Part shown: one piece after another, positions 42,679 through 52,323 of the stretch
Position numbering within the stretch: position 1 is the stretch's first letter
How the letters are laid out: each line of letters opens with the position of its first letter
Assembly (NCBI GenBank): GCA_020050835.1
Contig: JAGVKB010000099.1
Location: forward strand, 1-60,501
Length of the DNA: 60,501 bases
Source of the DNA: Candidatus Obscuribacterales bacterium
GTDB taxonomy: Bacteria > Cyanobacteriota > Vampirovibrionia > Obscuribacterales > Obscuribacteraceae
Reading direction: 5' to 3'
Made by a program: the position numbers and the translations under genes
Notes under the pieces: model-generated
Databases searched by the model: none
What the model was told of the DNA's origin: nothing
Seen by the model: the letters and a program-made list of their open reading frames with translations, nothing else

Positions 42679-42850
42679 TTCTATTCACTTCCTGGAACGA
42701 TCTGGGATAGATCGCGCGATTCAGCCCACCGTCGTACACTCTAGCTATTAATAGCCAAATGTACAGTGGCACAGGTTTAAGCTTTAGACCACACGGTAAT
42801 TCCCACTCCGCGCCAACGCGAGCCAACATCCACTGCGACGTCTTTCCAGC

Positions 42851-43612
42851 TCATTTCGGAAAGGGATAGCGATAACCTCGATAGAGCGCAGCAAAAAATA
42901 GAATCGCAAGCCCAAACCACGAAAGTATCAACAAGATCATCTCCACACTCGGGTTAGTGGATGTTCTCGTAATCAGCCAAACGACGCAAAATGCAATCTT
43001 TCCACCATCAAGAATTGGTATTGGAAACAGATTGAAAATGCCTTCGCTGAGCGCCGTAGAGCAGAAAGCCCGAAAGACATTATGCATACTCCCGGATGCC
43101 ATCCACGGCAGCTCCAGAAATGTGTAGTAGTCAAAATCTTCACGAAGTGAATTCAAATTACGGAAAGTCAGTAAAGCCGCAAGCGCACGCAGAATTTCGA
43201 ACGAAAACCTTCGGCAATAGGTGAGCGCACCACGAAATCCCGCGGCAGGAAATAGGACATATGCGAATCCTACGCCCATAAGACAACTCGCAACGGGACC
43301 AGCAAGCAGCACAATCATCTGCCGCAGCACAAATGCTGGCTCGGTCTGGGCAGACACTTCAGCTCTGAGCTCCTCTATATGTACACCGCCACCGATGAGC
43401 CACGGCGTAAGCCTGAACTCGGTACTTCGTACTTGCCCCAAACTCACATATGGCTTCCCTTGACCAATCGAAAAAACTGATGGGTGGAATCCCACTGCCT
43501 GTGCGGCGATCCAATGACCGAGCTCATGACCGCAAACGACTGCCATGTACAACAGCGCACAAACAATTACCAACGCTATGCGCCTAGTAATTTGCTCTAC
43601 AAAAATCTTCAT
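42851..43612 (-). CDS. M50-family membrane metalloprotease
   Basis: A 253-residue integral membrane protein. HELGH at 29-33 lies in the first long hydrophobic segment and NLFPIPILDGGK near 195-207 gives the second metal motif. These two are diagnostic of site-2-type (M50) proteases, which cut membrane proteins within the bilayer. No PDZ domain is present. It stands alone. The substrate is unknown. Confidence 0.9.
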   Translation of the reverse strand: MKIFVEQITRRIALVIVCALLYMAVVCGHELGHWIAAQAVGFHPSVFSIGQGKPYVSLGQVRSTEFRLTPWLIGGGVHIEELRAEVSAQTEPAFVLRQMIVLLAGPVASCLMGVGFAYVLFPAAGFRGALTYCRRFSFEILRALAALLTFRNLNSLREDFDYYTFLELPWMASGSMHNVFRAFCSTALSEGIFNLFPIPILDGGKIAFCVVWLITRTSTNPSVEMILLILSWFGLAILFFAALYRGYRYPFPK

Positions 43613-43763
43613 GCAAACGATGACCCCCTCCCTTTTTTACCCAGAGAAGGTCAATCGGTGACCTCGCTGTTCGGATACCGCGACAACACCGCACTCTTAC
43701 GTGCCTGATTCAGCTGAGGCAGACAAAGTGCCAGCAAGCCAATTTGTCGAAGCCGAAAAAACT

Positions 43764-43835
43764 TGGGTCATGATGGATTCGAACCATCAACCAATTGCTT
43801 AAGAGGCAACTGCTCTGCCGTTGAGCTAATGACCC
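43764..43835 (-). tRNA. tRNA-Lys (anticodon CUU)
   Basis: A 72-nt cloverleaf with acceptor stem GGGTCAT/ATGACCC, D arm AGCTCAACGGCAGAGC, anticodon loop CTCTTAA and T loop GTTCGAATC. CCA is not encoded. Confidence 0.93.
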
Positions 43836-43856
43836 GACATTAGGAACATTATAGCG

Positions 43857-43929
43857 CGCGCCCGGTTGGATTCGAACCAACGACAACCCGCTTAGAAGGC
43901 GGGGGCTCTATCCACTGAGCTACGGGCGC
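43857..43929 (-). tRNA. tRNA-Arg (anticodon UCU)
   Basis: A 73-nt cloverleaf with acceptor stem GCGCCCG/CGGGCGC, anticodon stem CCCGC/GCGGG around loop CTTCTAA and T loop GTTCGAATC. CCA is not encoded. It is 21 bp upstream of tRNA-Lys and probably co-transcribed with it. Confidence 0.94.
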
Positions 43930-44041
43930 ACGTAATCTCCATTTTGGAAACAGATTTTATTGAATCTGCTTCATGCTGGCTACCCAGATAACTGAACGTT
44001 GCAGCGGAGAAATGTTCCCAGTAAAGAGCCGAGAGCGGACA

Positions 44042-44326
44042 TTATAACTCATCCGGCGCCGCAGACGGGAGCCGGTCTACCAGTCCGCCGATTAGACCGG
44101 CGAACCAGTCAAGAACTCCACTCCAACCCAACGTGACATTTCCACCCAATTCAGACACGATTAATCTGGCGACCAGCCCCAGCTCAACAGAAAGGACTTC
44201 GATTATCGACCGCGCAAGCAACAATCGACTGCACTGCAGTTTCCTGCCGCGCACGCAGGACCGCAATCGTCCACTTCGCAAGCAATAATCACGGTTGCCG
44301 CAATCTCCGCAACCGCAACAATCCAC
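44042..44326 (-). CDS. Possible small protein with Cys-rich N-terminus
   Basis: A 94-residue frame beginning DCCGCGDCGN, with further Cys residues to position 32, then a hydrophobic, amphipathic C-terminal half. It lies 13 bp behind the DUF429 gene on the same strand. No ribosome-binding site is evident and no family is recognised. Confidence 0.35.
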   Translation of the reverse strand: MDCCGCGDCGNRDYCLRSGRLRSCVRGRKLQCSRLLLARSIIEVLSVELGLVARLIVSELGGNVTLGWSGVLDWFAGLIGGLVDRLPSAAPDEL

Positions 44327-44339
44327 TGGGACTAGCTGC

Positions 44340-45206
44340 TTAGCCTGGAGGCTTGATCTTTACCGGAGCGTAGAGCCAGCCTTCAAGCAGCATGTCCTCG
44401 CTGTCGCAATCGAACGGATCTTCGAATAACTGAGGCGACGCCATCCACATTGCGGTCGCATAGCAAGCGATGATCGCATCGAGCGCGTCATCGGACTCGA
44501 CTGCGAAATGCTGTAATTTCTTATCTACGGCAAGCCTGGGAACCGCTCGCCAGAACTCCTCTTTGCGGTCTCTAAGCCCAAGCAGCTTGTTGAGAAGATC
44601 GCGCCGAATTTGCTGCATCTTCTCCGTGTCCTTCTTCTCTTTGCTCTTGTAGCCTGTGTCGGGCAACCCGCAACACCACAAAGTGGCGCGCGGAAATACT
44701 TCAAGGACGATGCAACGGCCAGGCTCCTTGTCATGAAACGGCAGAACGCTGAATTTCTTCGGGTCCAAACTCGCCAGAAACCGCATGCCCTGATAGGTCA
44801 TCGCCGAGTTGGTACGGTGAATCGGACTTTGAGCCATCCCGCGAAACTTGGAATCCGTGAGCCTTTTGCTCTCCTTTTGAAACTCCTTGGTGAGAGCAGC
44901 CAAATCATCAAGGCTCTTAAAAATCAGGAACTCCACTACCTCTTGCCAGGATTGGAATTCCTTCGCTTCATTTTTCTGAGCGCAGAACCGGACGAAATCA
45001 GCCGGGAGCGAAAACGGGAAATCCATCCCAACCGCAGCCAGCGTGGGTAAATTTGCCAATTCAGCAGCAAGTCGATGAGACCCAACCCGGGCCAGCCCGG
45101 TCACTTCCAGCCCAAGCCCGTCGAGCCGCCCCGTGGCTAGCCACGTTTCGTTCGGCACTTCCTTTGAGCCGCTGTAATCTACGCCACCAATTAGCTGTCC
45201 AGTCAT
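44340..45206 (-). CDS. DUF429 predicted RNase H-fold nuclease
   Basis: About 288 residues from ATG 45206 (open to 45233). GGVDYSGSKEVPNETWLA opens the RNase H-like fold with its Asp, AVGMDFPFSLP is the second conserved block, and ESDDALDAIIACYATA near the end supplies the last acidic residues. This pattern is DUF429. The family is predicted to act on nucleic acid; biochemical evidence is lacking to my knowledge. Confidence 0.85.
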   Translation of the reverse strand: MTGQLIGGVDYSGSKEVPNETWLATGRLDGLGLEVTGLARVGSHRLAAELANLPTLAAVGMDFPFSLPADFVRFCAQKNEAKEFQSWQEVVEFLIFKSLDDLAALTKEFQKESKRLTDSKFRGMAQSPIHRTNSAMTYQGMRFLASLDPKKFSVLPFHDKEPGRCIVLEVFPRATLWCCGLPDTGYKSKEKKDTEKMQQIRRDLLNKLLGLRDRKEEFWRAVPRLAVDKKLQHFAVESDDALDAIIACYATAMWMASPQLFEDPFDCDSEDMLLEGWLYAPVKIKPPG

Positions 45207-45632
45207 CCCTAAAGTGTAACCAATGCCCCCCACAATATTCAGCAGATTATCAGCATTAAGTTTGTGACGCTCTTGACGCCTGGTTTCGAAGAGATCCCGA
45301 ACGCCCGCGCTACGAGAAATTGCTATAGCGCAAGGCGGTAGTCAATCGCCGAAGACCTTACGTACAGCCTCGACCGGGACACCAATCATCATTTTTGCGA
45401 ACACTTTGCGACCGGCTCCAAAGAGGAGCCAAAAGGTCAGCCCCGCACATAAAAGGTTATGATCATTAGGTGTAAACCTTTCTCTATATGTTGGGGTGGC
45501 TGAGATCCCGGGAATGAGGACTGCAGGATCTCCTGGCATCAAAGTTAGAAATGTTCGAGCCCGGTCAGCCGGATCAATTGCTCAACCGACCGGACCACGC
45601 ACCAGATATGATGGCAATTTAGGAAAAGATTA
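45207..45632. other. Intergenic region between divergent genes
   Basis: About 426 bases. A 66-residue minus frame at 45342-45542 has one hydrophobic stretch but no ribosome-binding site and is not called. A GC-rich imperfect hairpin surrounds 45495-45545 (GAGATCCCGG ... AGGATCTCC); I could not match it to a riboswitch class. Confidence 0.4.
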
Positions 45633-46535
45633 ATGGCAGATTTACTGACAGAACAAGGATTTACTGAGCACCTCGTCGAGCGCCTCAAGCCGTTTAACAT
45701 TGAAATTGTCGTCCCGGAGTCACTGGTAGTAGAGCTTCACTACGGTCCGGACGAGCCTGTATTGTCGATACCGTTGAAGGCCACCTACGAGCAATATTTG
45801 ACTTCACCGGATAACCTCGATGGTTTGGTCATCCCATATGTCACAGAGATTAGCTGGACGGTGCAACCTCCTCGTTTTAAAGCACGAGAGATCTTCGAGC
45901 GCACTATGCCTTTGATGCGCGACCTGACCCGAGATCCAATTCTTCAAGACGGCGAAAAGATTGTGCGTGAAGGCAAAGAGATGGTCATGCGCCTGCCGAA
46001 AGGACCAGTTCTCTACAACGATTTGATCACCAGAGACGACGAACACCTAGTCGTACAGTATATGCTCGAAAAGGATGATGAACTCCTGGAGTTGTACCGC
46101 GGTGACGTACTGACATGCTTCCCGGAGCCGACTCAGATTGCCGAGATCTCTATGCAAAATCTCGCCCGGCGAGCGTTGGAATCAGGTCTGACCACTAGAG
46201 TCTACAAAATTGAGAATTTCCAGACCGAGCCGGTCTTAGTCGGCTTCCGCGAAGAAAGTCTGGCTAACTACGCCGCATCCTTGATCAACATACACGATGT
46301 GATGCTTGCCTTGGAAAAGAATCTCGAAGCGCCGGACGGACTGATTGCCGCCATTCCGGCTCGTAATCAGCTGTTTATTGGAACCAAGACTGATGAGCAG
46401 GCAGTTTGCGAACTTTGGCTGCTTGCACGACATTTGAAAGGCGAAGCGTCGGCTCCGGCCAGCAGTTTGATTTGGAAGTTCAAGGAAGGAGAAATTACGG
46501 GAGTTCAAACCGTAAATTTGAAGGAGCAGCAATGA
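45633..46535 (+). CDS. DUF1444 family protein
   Basis: A 300-residue soluble protein whose pattern fits DUF1444 (LKPFNIEIVVPESLVVELHYG ..., PRFKAREIFERTMPLMRDL, VQYMLEKDDELLELYRGD). Function of the family is unknown. AGGAAAA lies before the ATG. The stop is 43 bp before the next gene's likely start, so the two may form an operon. Confidence 0.75.
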   Translation: MADLLTEQGFTEHLVERLKPFNIEIVVPESLVVELHYGPDEPVLSIPLKATYEQYLTSPDNLDGLVIPYVTEISWTVQPPRFKAREIFERTMPLMRDLTRDPILQDGEKIVREGKEMVMRLPKGPVLYNDLITRDDEHLVVQYMLEKDDELLELYRGDVLTCFPEPTQIAEISMQNLARRALESGLTTRVYKIENFQTEPVLVGFREESLANYAASLINIHDVMLALEKNLEAPDGLIAAIPARNQLFIGTKTDEQAVCELWLLARHLKGEASAPASSLIWKFKEGEITGVQTVNLKEQQ

Positions 46536-46578
46536 TCAAGCTTGCACAGAGATTGAGGACAAGGTCTGTTTGAGGCCG

Positions 46579-48753
46579 ATGCAGAGATACACCCAGGCAC
46601 CAACAAACATCAGTCAATATGCAGGCTCGGTAGGCTGCTTGATCGATCGCTGCTTGAAACACGACGGCACGATTGGAACCGCTTGGATGATCGATCACGA
46701 CAAGGTGGCCACTTGCGCACACCTGGTGATCCTTTACTCTGATTGCCTCACTGCTTTGAAGGTGCGATTTCCAGCAGCCGGACTGGAAAGATCGATTCAG
46801 TCGGTTGCTTATCATCCCAAGTTCAATGTCAAGCAAGCCGATCAGATGGCTCGCAAAGCTCTTACCGGAGCGGTTCCAGCTCTGCCCCTGCAGGAGCACA
46901 ACCTGGCAGTCCTGACACTTGGCGGCGGGCTGACTGATCTCTCTTCGGAGCTTACCGCATCAATCAATGAGCGGCTTTCGTCGCCAGCACCACCCCGCGA
47001 CAAAGGCTTGGGCGGAAGTCTGGCAGACATAGATCTGCCACTGGTGATCCAGACTATCACCAATGCTCGCAAAGAAGGAATACTCATCCTCTCTGATGAG
47101 CGCAATCGAGCGCTCGCCAAGTTGTTTTGCCGGGACGGCAAAATCGTGTACGCGACTTACGGACCACTCGCCAACGAAGTGGCCATTTACCAGATAGTCA
47201 ATCAACACTTAACCGGCAACTTTTATTTCAACTCGAGACGGGAGCCCGATTGGCCGGTTCAAACTGCAATCGGACGACCGACCGACATGCTTTTGATCGA
47301 GTCGCATCGACGACTGGACGAGATTCCCAAACTGCTGCTCGAACTGGGCGGCGACACAACTATCTACCAGAGAGCGGCAAACGCGCCGAATTATGGGGTT
47401 CTTCCGCCCGACATAAAGCGGGACGTTGAGGCAATCTGGCCATATCTCGATGGAAGTACACCGATTGGACAGATCTGGCGATTGGCTCTGCTCGATGACT
47501 ATGCCGTCTTCCTGACCTTAAGCGAATTGCTCAAAGCAAATCACATTCAAGAAGTTCAGTCGTACACACCGTCTTCATCAAGCAACTTGCTACCGTTGAG
47601 CATGGCGCCGGAGCTGCCGCTCACTCCGTTCGACGATATTCAAAACTTGATTGTCGACCCGGTGGCCGGTCAACCGTTGATCAGTTCGGGTCATCTTCTA
47701 GGAAGTCTCCGACCGGGAGATCCCTGGCACCTTTTGCACAACTTGAGTTTACCTTTGGACGCAGCCGGCTGTCCGCTCTTCAAAGAGGGAAAGGTGATCG
47801 GCATGCATTGCGGTACGCTGCCTGCCAGCCCGAATGCGACTTCGGGTGCATCCAGTTTGAATCAGCTGCTCTGGGTGGAATCTGTTTACGAGTGCTTGGA
47901 CCAGAATGGCACCGGCTCCTCTACTCAAACCAGCTCTATTCCGACCCGCATGCTTCCTGCCGGTTGCACCGAGGTCGCCCGCATAGACTGCCCGCGCTGC
48001 GGCGCCTCGAGTTTGGACTCGGCCAAGTTCTGCAAGCTGTGCGGCACTGCGTTGATTCAAGACCTCGAGTTTCGCGCGCCCGGCGGCGACAAGAAGGTTT
48101 TATTCATTTTGGCCGGTCTGATCCTGATCTTGGCTCTGGCAGGAGGAGGTTACTGGTACGCAATCAACTCCCACCCGGCGGACAAACCGCCAGTCGCAAC
48201 GCCGGCGCTTGAAGCTCGGCTGGAAGCAGGTATCTTAAGGGCCGATCAAAAAAACGCAAAGTGGCAATTGGTACCTGCCGGGACTCATTTCCACAACGGC
48301 GAGCTTCTCTCACTGCAGATCAAACTCTCCCGCGATTCATTCCTGTATATATTGCATCGCGGCACAAATCCGACGGACATTGATTTGCTTTTCCCTGATA
48401 GCGCTTCCGCCGACATTAGATACCCCAAAGGGGAAACTATCACCTACCCGCGCGAGAACACAATCAAAACTCCCCACGGTACCGCCCTTAGCGGTCTGAC
48501 CGTCACCGGCGCGCCCGGTGCCGAGGACCTCATTTTCCTGTCCAGCGAAACACCCTGTAATCTGTTTACTGCTCCAGCCACCATCGCGAAGGTGTATGAG
48601 AAGGCAGCCGCAGCGCTCAGCAGCACCACCGGCGCCAAGGGTGTAGAGCTTCCGGCCAGCGCCTTTGGCGAGGAAGTATTTCCCAAAACCAGCACTCTCG
48701 AAGCGTCGTCCAATGTTTACATCACTAGACTTGAGCTAGCGCACAGCGACTAA
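46579..48753 (+). CDS. Trypsin-like (probably inactive) fold split by DUF4388, with zinc ribbon, membrane helix and DUF4384
   Basis: About 724 residues from ATG 46579 (a TTG three codons earlier is possible). Residues 15-120 look like the first half of a trypsin-like fold, with GTAWMIDHDKVATCAH and HNLAVLTL. A DUF4388-like domain occupies about 145-370. Residues 375-445 look like the second half (GCPLFKEGKVIGMHCG). The catalytic Asp is Asn and the Ser position reads DAAGCP, so it is probably not a protease. CPRCG...CKLCG at about 474-490 is a zinc ribbon, then one membrane helix at 507-530 and a DUF4384-like domain. This looks like a membrane signalling or scaffold protein. Confidence 0.75.
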   Translation: MQRYTQAPTNISQYAGSVGCLIDRCLKHDGTIGTAWMIDHDKVATCAHLVILYSDCLTALKVRFPAAGLERSIQSVAYHPKFNVKQADQMARKALTGAVPALPLQEHNLAVLTLGGGLTDLSSELTASINERLSSPAPPRDKGLGGSLADIDLPLVIQTITNARKEGILILSDERNRALAKLFCRDGKIVYATYGPLANEVAIYQIVNQHLTGNFYFNSRREPDWPVQTAIGRPTDMLLIESHRRLDEIPKLLLELGGDTTIYQRAANAPNYGVLPPDIKRDVEAIWPYLDGSTPIGQIWRLALLDDYAVFLTLSELLKANHIQEVQSYTPSSSSNLLPLSMAPELPLTPFDDIQNLIVDPVAGQPLISSGHLLGSLRPGDPWHLLHNLSLPLDAAGCPLFKEGKVIGMHCGTLPASPNATSGASSLNQLLWVESVYECLDQNGTGSSTQTSSIPTRMLPAGCTEVARIDCPRCGASSLDSAKFCKLCGTALIQDLEFRAPGGDKKVLFILAGLILILALAGGGYWYAINSHPADKPPVATPALEARLEAGILRADQKNAKWQLVPAGTHFHNGELLSLQIKLSRDSFLYILHRGTNPTDIDLLFPDSASADIRYPKGETITYPRENTIKTPHGTALSGLTVTGAPGAEDLIFLSSETPCNLFTAPATIAKVYEKAAAALSSTTGAKGVELPASAFGEEVFPKTSTLEASSNVYITRLELAHSD

Positions 48754-48836
48754 TCCTCCTATTTTCCAGACCCAATCAAGTAGTTAGTAATGGCCCCCAT
48801 CGTCGTCAAAAATTCCCCCAAAGAGGATCTATTACT

Positions 48837-49790
48837 ATGAAAGCCCTCAGAGCCAGCCGACTTCTCGCAGCATTGGCAGCCGTTTCCGTCTGTACTACTT
48901 GCCCAGCACTGGTCCAGGCGGAAGAGGAGGGAGCGAAGAGCCTGTATGCGGCGCAGATGAATAATCAGAGTGAGGCGATGAATCTGGGCGTTCAATATTG
49001 GATTGAGCTTCATCGCGGCAAGCAAACCATTCGGGTCAACAACAAGCTGTCCTTCAAGTCTGGCGACAAGATTCGTTTCCACGTTCGCCCAAACATCAAT
49101 GGGTACGCTTACATTTTACTGAGAAGCGGCAGTCGCGGCGAGCAATCAGTGCTTTTCCCGGATCCCGCGCGCGGCGAATCTAACAAAGTGGTCGCCGGAA
49201 TCGATTACTCCCTTCCCTCTGACGACTTTCTTCAGTTCGACGACAATCCAGGTCAAGAAAAGCTGACTCTTCTGGTATCTCGCACTCCGGTCGACGCAAC
49301 TGCCTACTTGCGCACACCCGAGACGGAACGAATCTTAGTTGCCTCAGCTATGACCGGCAGCAAAGATCTGGTTCCCTCCAGAATATTGCTCGCTTATGCA
49401 CCACAGCCACCGGCAGTTGAGCATACATCGACACCGGCACCGGAGAAACTGAAAACACCACCGGTAATAGCTAAAAGTAAAGCCATCCGCACCGAATCAG
49501 GAAAGACCAAAATCGCCTCAACCACTGCCGAAAAGGGAATGGCATCCGTGTCGACCAGCTCCACAAAAGTGAAGTTCTCGAGCAAGTCCTCAAAGAAAGC
49601 CACAACACAAGAAAGTAAGCCTTCAATGAAGACCCAAGTGGCAGTTAAACCGCCGGCTGCCGAGCAACCAGCGACTCAGCCACCGGTCGAAGTACCAACT
49701 CAAATCGCCTCCAACGAAAGCGCCGTCACAATCGTCAAACGAGATCCGAGCGGTGTTCTGGCAATAGACATCGCGCTCGATCACGACTAG
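48837..49790 (+). CDS. Secreted DUF4384 protein
   Basis: A 317-residue protein with a signal peptide (residues 1-29, ending VQAEEEG). Residues about 60-180 form a DUF4384-like domain (KSGDKIRFHVRPNINGYAYILL ... SVLFPDP). The C-terminal 120 residues are a Lys/Ser/Thr/Pro-rich disordered tail. AGAGGA lies 9 nt before the ATG. It follows the gene above by 83 bp and shares its C-terminal domain type, so they may work together. Confidence 0.8.
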   Translation: MKALRASRLLAALAAVSVCTTCPALVQAEEEGAKSLYAAQMNNQSEAMNLGVQYWIELHRGKQTIRVNNKLSFKSGDKIRFHVRPNINGYAYILLRSGSRGEQSVLFPDPARGESNKVVAGIDYSLPSDDFLQFDDNPGQEKLTLLVSRTPVDATAYLRTPETERILVASAMTGSKDLVPSRILLAYAPQPPAVEHTSTPAPEKLKTPPVIAKSKAIRTESGKTKIASTTAEKGMASVSTSSTKVKFSSKSSKKATTQESKPSMKTQVAVKPPAAEQPATQPPVEVPTQIASNESAVTIVKRDPSGVLAIDIALDHD

Positions 49791-50058
49791 GTTCTAAGGC
49801 TAACTATTAGAGGCGGTCCTGACCGGCAAGTCCCGCCAACCATAATCACGCTCGAAATCGACTAGCTACCAAGAACTGCCTATTCGCTAGATGAGGCCAA
49901 CCCGGTTGCTAGGATTCCAGTCAAGACTGTTGCAGCAACGCGCGGACACCCGCTAGACATCAACCAAGCACTCTTAACCTGTCCTTTAACGCTCCTGTTG
50001 GATCATTTTGCGTGGCTGGTAGTTAATGAATTAATTGATTACGTAGAGAATAGCAATC
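49791..50058. other. Intergenic region
   Basis: No gene or clear structure is seen in these 268 bases. The plus frame at 49998-50381 is a shadow of no recognisable protein. Confidence 0.4.
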
Positions 50059-50190
50059 ATGATCTGGATACTCACTTTTATCTTGTGTACAGGATTGATG
50101 ACCGCAGTCGCGGCCCTAATGCACCCAGCTCTGATCGAAGCGACGATCGGAAAGTACTGGCGCAACCATACCTTTTACCGCCGACGCTGA
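50059..50190 (+). CDS. Possible 43-residue membrane protein
   Basis: A short frame from ATG 50059 to TGA 50190 encodes one hydrophobic helix (MIWILTFILCTGLMTAVAAL) and a basic end (YWRNHTFYRRR). AGAGAA lies about 9 nt upstream. The composition and topology are those of small membrane proteins, but the evidence is limited. Confidence 0.4.
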   Translation: MIWILTFILCTGLMTAVAALMHPALIEATIGKYWRNHTFYRRR

Positions 50191-50462
50191 TTGACGCGGC
50201 ACTGATTATCGCCGCCCCTGCTAGTGTGCTGAGCGCAAGGCTGCGAGGGCAGCTGACTGAGCGTTCAATTCGCCTGAATGGAAAAACGCCTGAGCATCGT
50301 CCGGACGGAAAACCGTTGCGAGACCAGCCGCTCGCGGGCCCTGTCCCTAAAAGTCTACTTTGCAGTCTTTACGAATTATAAAGAGGATTTTATTAACGTC
50401 GGTTCGTTTTCAAGTAGCTATGCCTTAAGATACTCCAGCCAAGTAGTAAAGGGGTGGAGTAA

Positions 50463-50630
50463 ATGCCTGGTACTGGTGTTGGGCTGATCCTGATCGACTT
50501 CGTAGCCAGACCGTTCGCCAAAATCCTCGAGAAGATGCCGATCTTGATGATCGTGTTCTTGATGATTCTCTACGGCGCAATCGCTTTTATGGTTCTGCGG
50601 TCCGCTTACAGGGTCGACGAGCACAGCTAA
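50463..50630 (+). CDS. Small membrane protein (55 residues)
   Basis: ATG 50463 to TAA 50628-50630, with GGGGTGGAG directly upstream as ribosome-binding site. A strongly hydrophobic central segment (ILMIVFLMILYGAIAFMVL) forms one membrane helix, with an amphipathic N-terminal part before it. No family is recognised. Confidence 0.6.
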   Translation: MPGTGVGLILIDFVARPFAKILEKMPILMIVFLMILYGAIAFMVLRSAYRVDEHS

Positions 50631-50656
50631 TCAAGACAAGATTGGCCGATGCCGCA

Positions 50657-51046
50657 TCATTCACGCTGGACCGACAGCAGCTTGATGCTCAAACGGTCCG
50701 TATATAGGCTGGTCAGACCGAGATAGAGCTCGATGAAGTTCTTGGTTTGCCCCGGTGCAACTGCGCCTTCCATCGTATACGTGCCCTGGTCCAGTGGGTT
50801 ACCAGCTGTGTCCATCGTGTTGTATTGCACTATTATGTCTTTGATCGGCACCTGATTGTAATTAGTCACCCGAATCCAGGCCACCGGGCAATTAATCACC
50901 CAGAACCCGGAGATGTGCCAGTCCATCAGTTGAACCCTGGTATTCTGCATCAGCTGCGGATCGCCCTGCGGGACACCGCAACCAGCAATCAAATTGCAGA
51001 TCATCAAGGCAACAATGGCTAACAGTGGGACGCCGGCCCGGCTCAT
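50657..51046 (-). CDS. Predicted lipoprotein
   Basis: A 129-residue protein whose signal peptide ends in the lipobox LIAGC (Cys 23). The mature part is a beta-sandwich-like domain (WIRVTNYNQVPIKDIIVQYNTMD ...). Its ATG overlaps the stop of the 34-residue gene upstream (ATGA at 51043-51046). It should be membrane-anchored and face outside the cytoplasm. Confidence 0.8.
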   Translation of the reverse strand: MSRAGVPLLAIVALMICNLIAGCGVPQGDPQLMQNTRVQLMDWHISGFWVINCPVAWIRVTNYNQVPIKDIIVQYNTMDTAGNPLDQGTYTMEGAVAPGQTKNFIELYLGLTSLYTDRLSIKLLSVQRE

Positions 51047-51147
51047 ATTGGACCAAAGAACCCTTGATTAGCGGCAATCCCGATAATTACGAGCACTGCA
51101 AAGAAGAAGATGATGGCGAAAAATCCGAGTTCTCCCTCTCTGAACAT
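51043..51147 (-). CDS. 34-residue membrane protein coupled to the lipoprotein
   Basis: ATG 51147 to TGA 51043, encoding a short polar start, one hydrophobic helix (FFAIIFFFAVLVIIGIAA) and NQGFFGPI. The stop overlaps the lipoprotein start by 4 nt, which is the best support for it being translated. GGAG lies 14 nt upstream, a rather long spacing. Confidence 0.5.
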   Translation of the reverse strand: MFREGELGFFAIIFFFAVLVIIGIAANQGFFGPI

Positions 51148-51288
51148 GCAAGAAATACCGACTCCGGATGCCTGAGAGAATACGCAACGTTCATTTTATT
51201 AGTTTTTTTAGCCGGCGAGAGTCTCAGTTCGTGAAGCTCCTGAATATTCTGCCAAGATTTGCCATTGCCAGCGCGCTAGGATATTGCC

Positions 51289-52323
51289 ATGCAACTTCAC
51301 AGCTGTCTGGCCCTGGTGGCGCTCGCGCTCGCATACACCTTCGATTTCGTGAACGGCTTTCACGATACTGCCAATGCTGTGGCAACCGTAATATATACAA
51401 AGGCTATGCGCGCCCATGTCGCAATTGCAATGAGCGCCATCCTGAACTTTCTTGGCTGCCTGTTGATCGGTACGGCGGTCGCTCAAGTGATGACCGAAGT
51501 GATTCCAAGGGATCACATAAGTCTCTCAATCATCCTTGCCGTGCTGGTAGGCAGTCTGACCTGGAACCTTTATACCTGGTATCACGGCTTGCCAGTCAGC
51601 TCTTCGCACTGCTTGATTGGCGGACTTTTCGGCGCTGGCGTAGCTGCTCACGGCATGGCTGGCGTTAACTGGAGCAAGCTCAGCGAAGTGATTGCGGCCC
51701 TGGCCATTTCACCAATTGCCGGCTTCGTCGGCGGGGCAATCCTGGCCGGGATAGTTCACAAAATCATCTCAAAAAGCTTTCCCGGCTCCGATTCTAACTG
51801 GCGCCAGCAGCCTAAATTCATGCGTTGGTTGCAAATCCTCTCGTCAGCGGCAGTCAGTTTCTCCCACGGGAGCAACGACGGTCAAAAAACTATGGGTTTG
51901 ATCACACTCATTTTGGCCAGCCAATTCCCGCGCGGCGGGTTTACTTACGACCACATCCCGCTCTGGGTAATCGCCTCCGCCGCCGCTGCGATTGGGCTGG
52001 GCACCACCGTCGGTGGCTGGCGGGTCATTCGTACGGTCGGCACTAAGATAAGTAGAGAGAAGCTGCAGTACACCCATGGATTTGCTGCCGAAGCAAGCAC
52101 GGCTGCCATCATTTTGACCGCCTCTTTCACTGGAGCCCCGATTAGCAGCACCCATACATTGACGTCAGCTGTCGCTGGCGGCACGCTTTCGCTCCATGGT
52201 CGCGGAAAGCTGAACACTAAGATGTTGAGCATCATTTTCTCTGCCTGGCTTTTGACATTGCCTGCCGCCGCCATGCTTTCATTCACCTGCTATCACATTG
52301 TCAGCGCTTTTGGCATTCCATAG
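51289..52323 (+). CDS. pit: PiT-family inorganic phosphate transporter
   Basis: A 344-residue integral membrane protein of about ten helices. The two PiT signature repeats are visible: DFVNGFHDTANAVATVI near residue 19 and FSHGSNDGQKTMGL near 192. SSSHCLIGGLFGAG and ISSTHTLTSAVAGG are the paired helical motifs of the two halves. It takes up phosphate (often as a metal-phosphate complex) driven by an ion gradient. AGGA lies 7 nt before the ATG. No PhoU-like partner gene is adjacent. Confidence 0.95.
   Translation: MQLHSCLALVALALAYTFDFVNGFHDTANAVATVIYTKAMRAHVAIAMSAILNFLGCLLIGTAVAQVMTEVIPRDHISLSIILAVLVGSLTWNLYTWYHGLPVSSSHCLIGGLFGAGVAAHGMAGVNWSKLSEVIAALAISPIAGFVGGAILAGIVHKIISKSFPGSDSNWRQQPKFMRWLQILSSAAVSFSHGSNDGQKTMGLITLILASQFPRGGFTYDHIPLWVIASAAAAIGLGTTVGGWRVIRTVGTKISREKLQYTHGFAAEASTAAIILTASFTGAPISSTHTLTSAVAGGTLSLHGRGKLNTKMLSIIFSAWLLTLPAAAMLSFTCYHIVSAFGIP

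Noticed and set aside
45480-45560. A TPP or other riboswitch upstream of DUF1444
   Set aside because: GGGGTGGCTGAGATCCC at first recalls the TPP element, but the second conserved block and the expected spacing are missing, and the gene is unrelated to thiamine.
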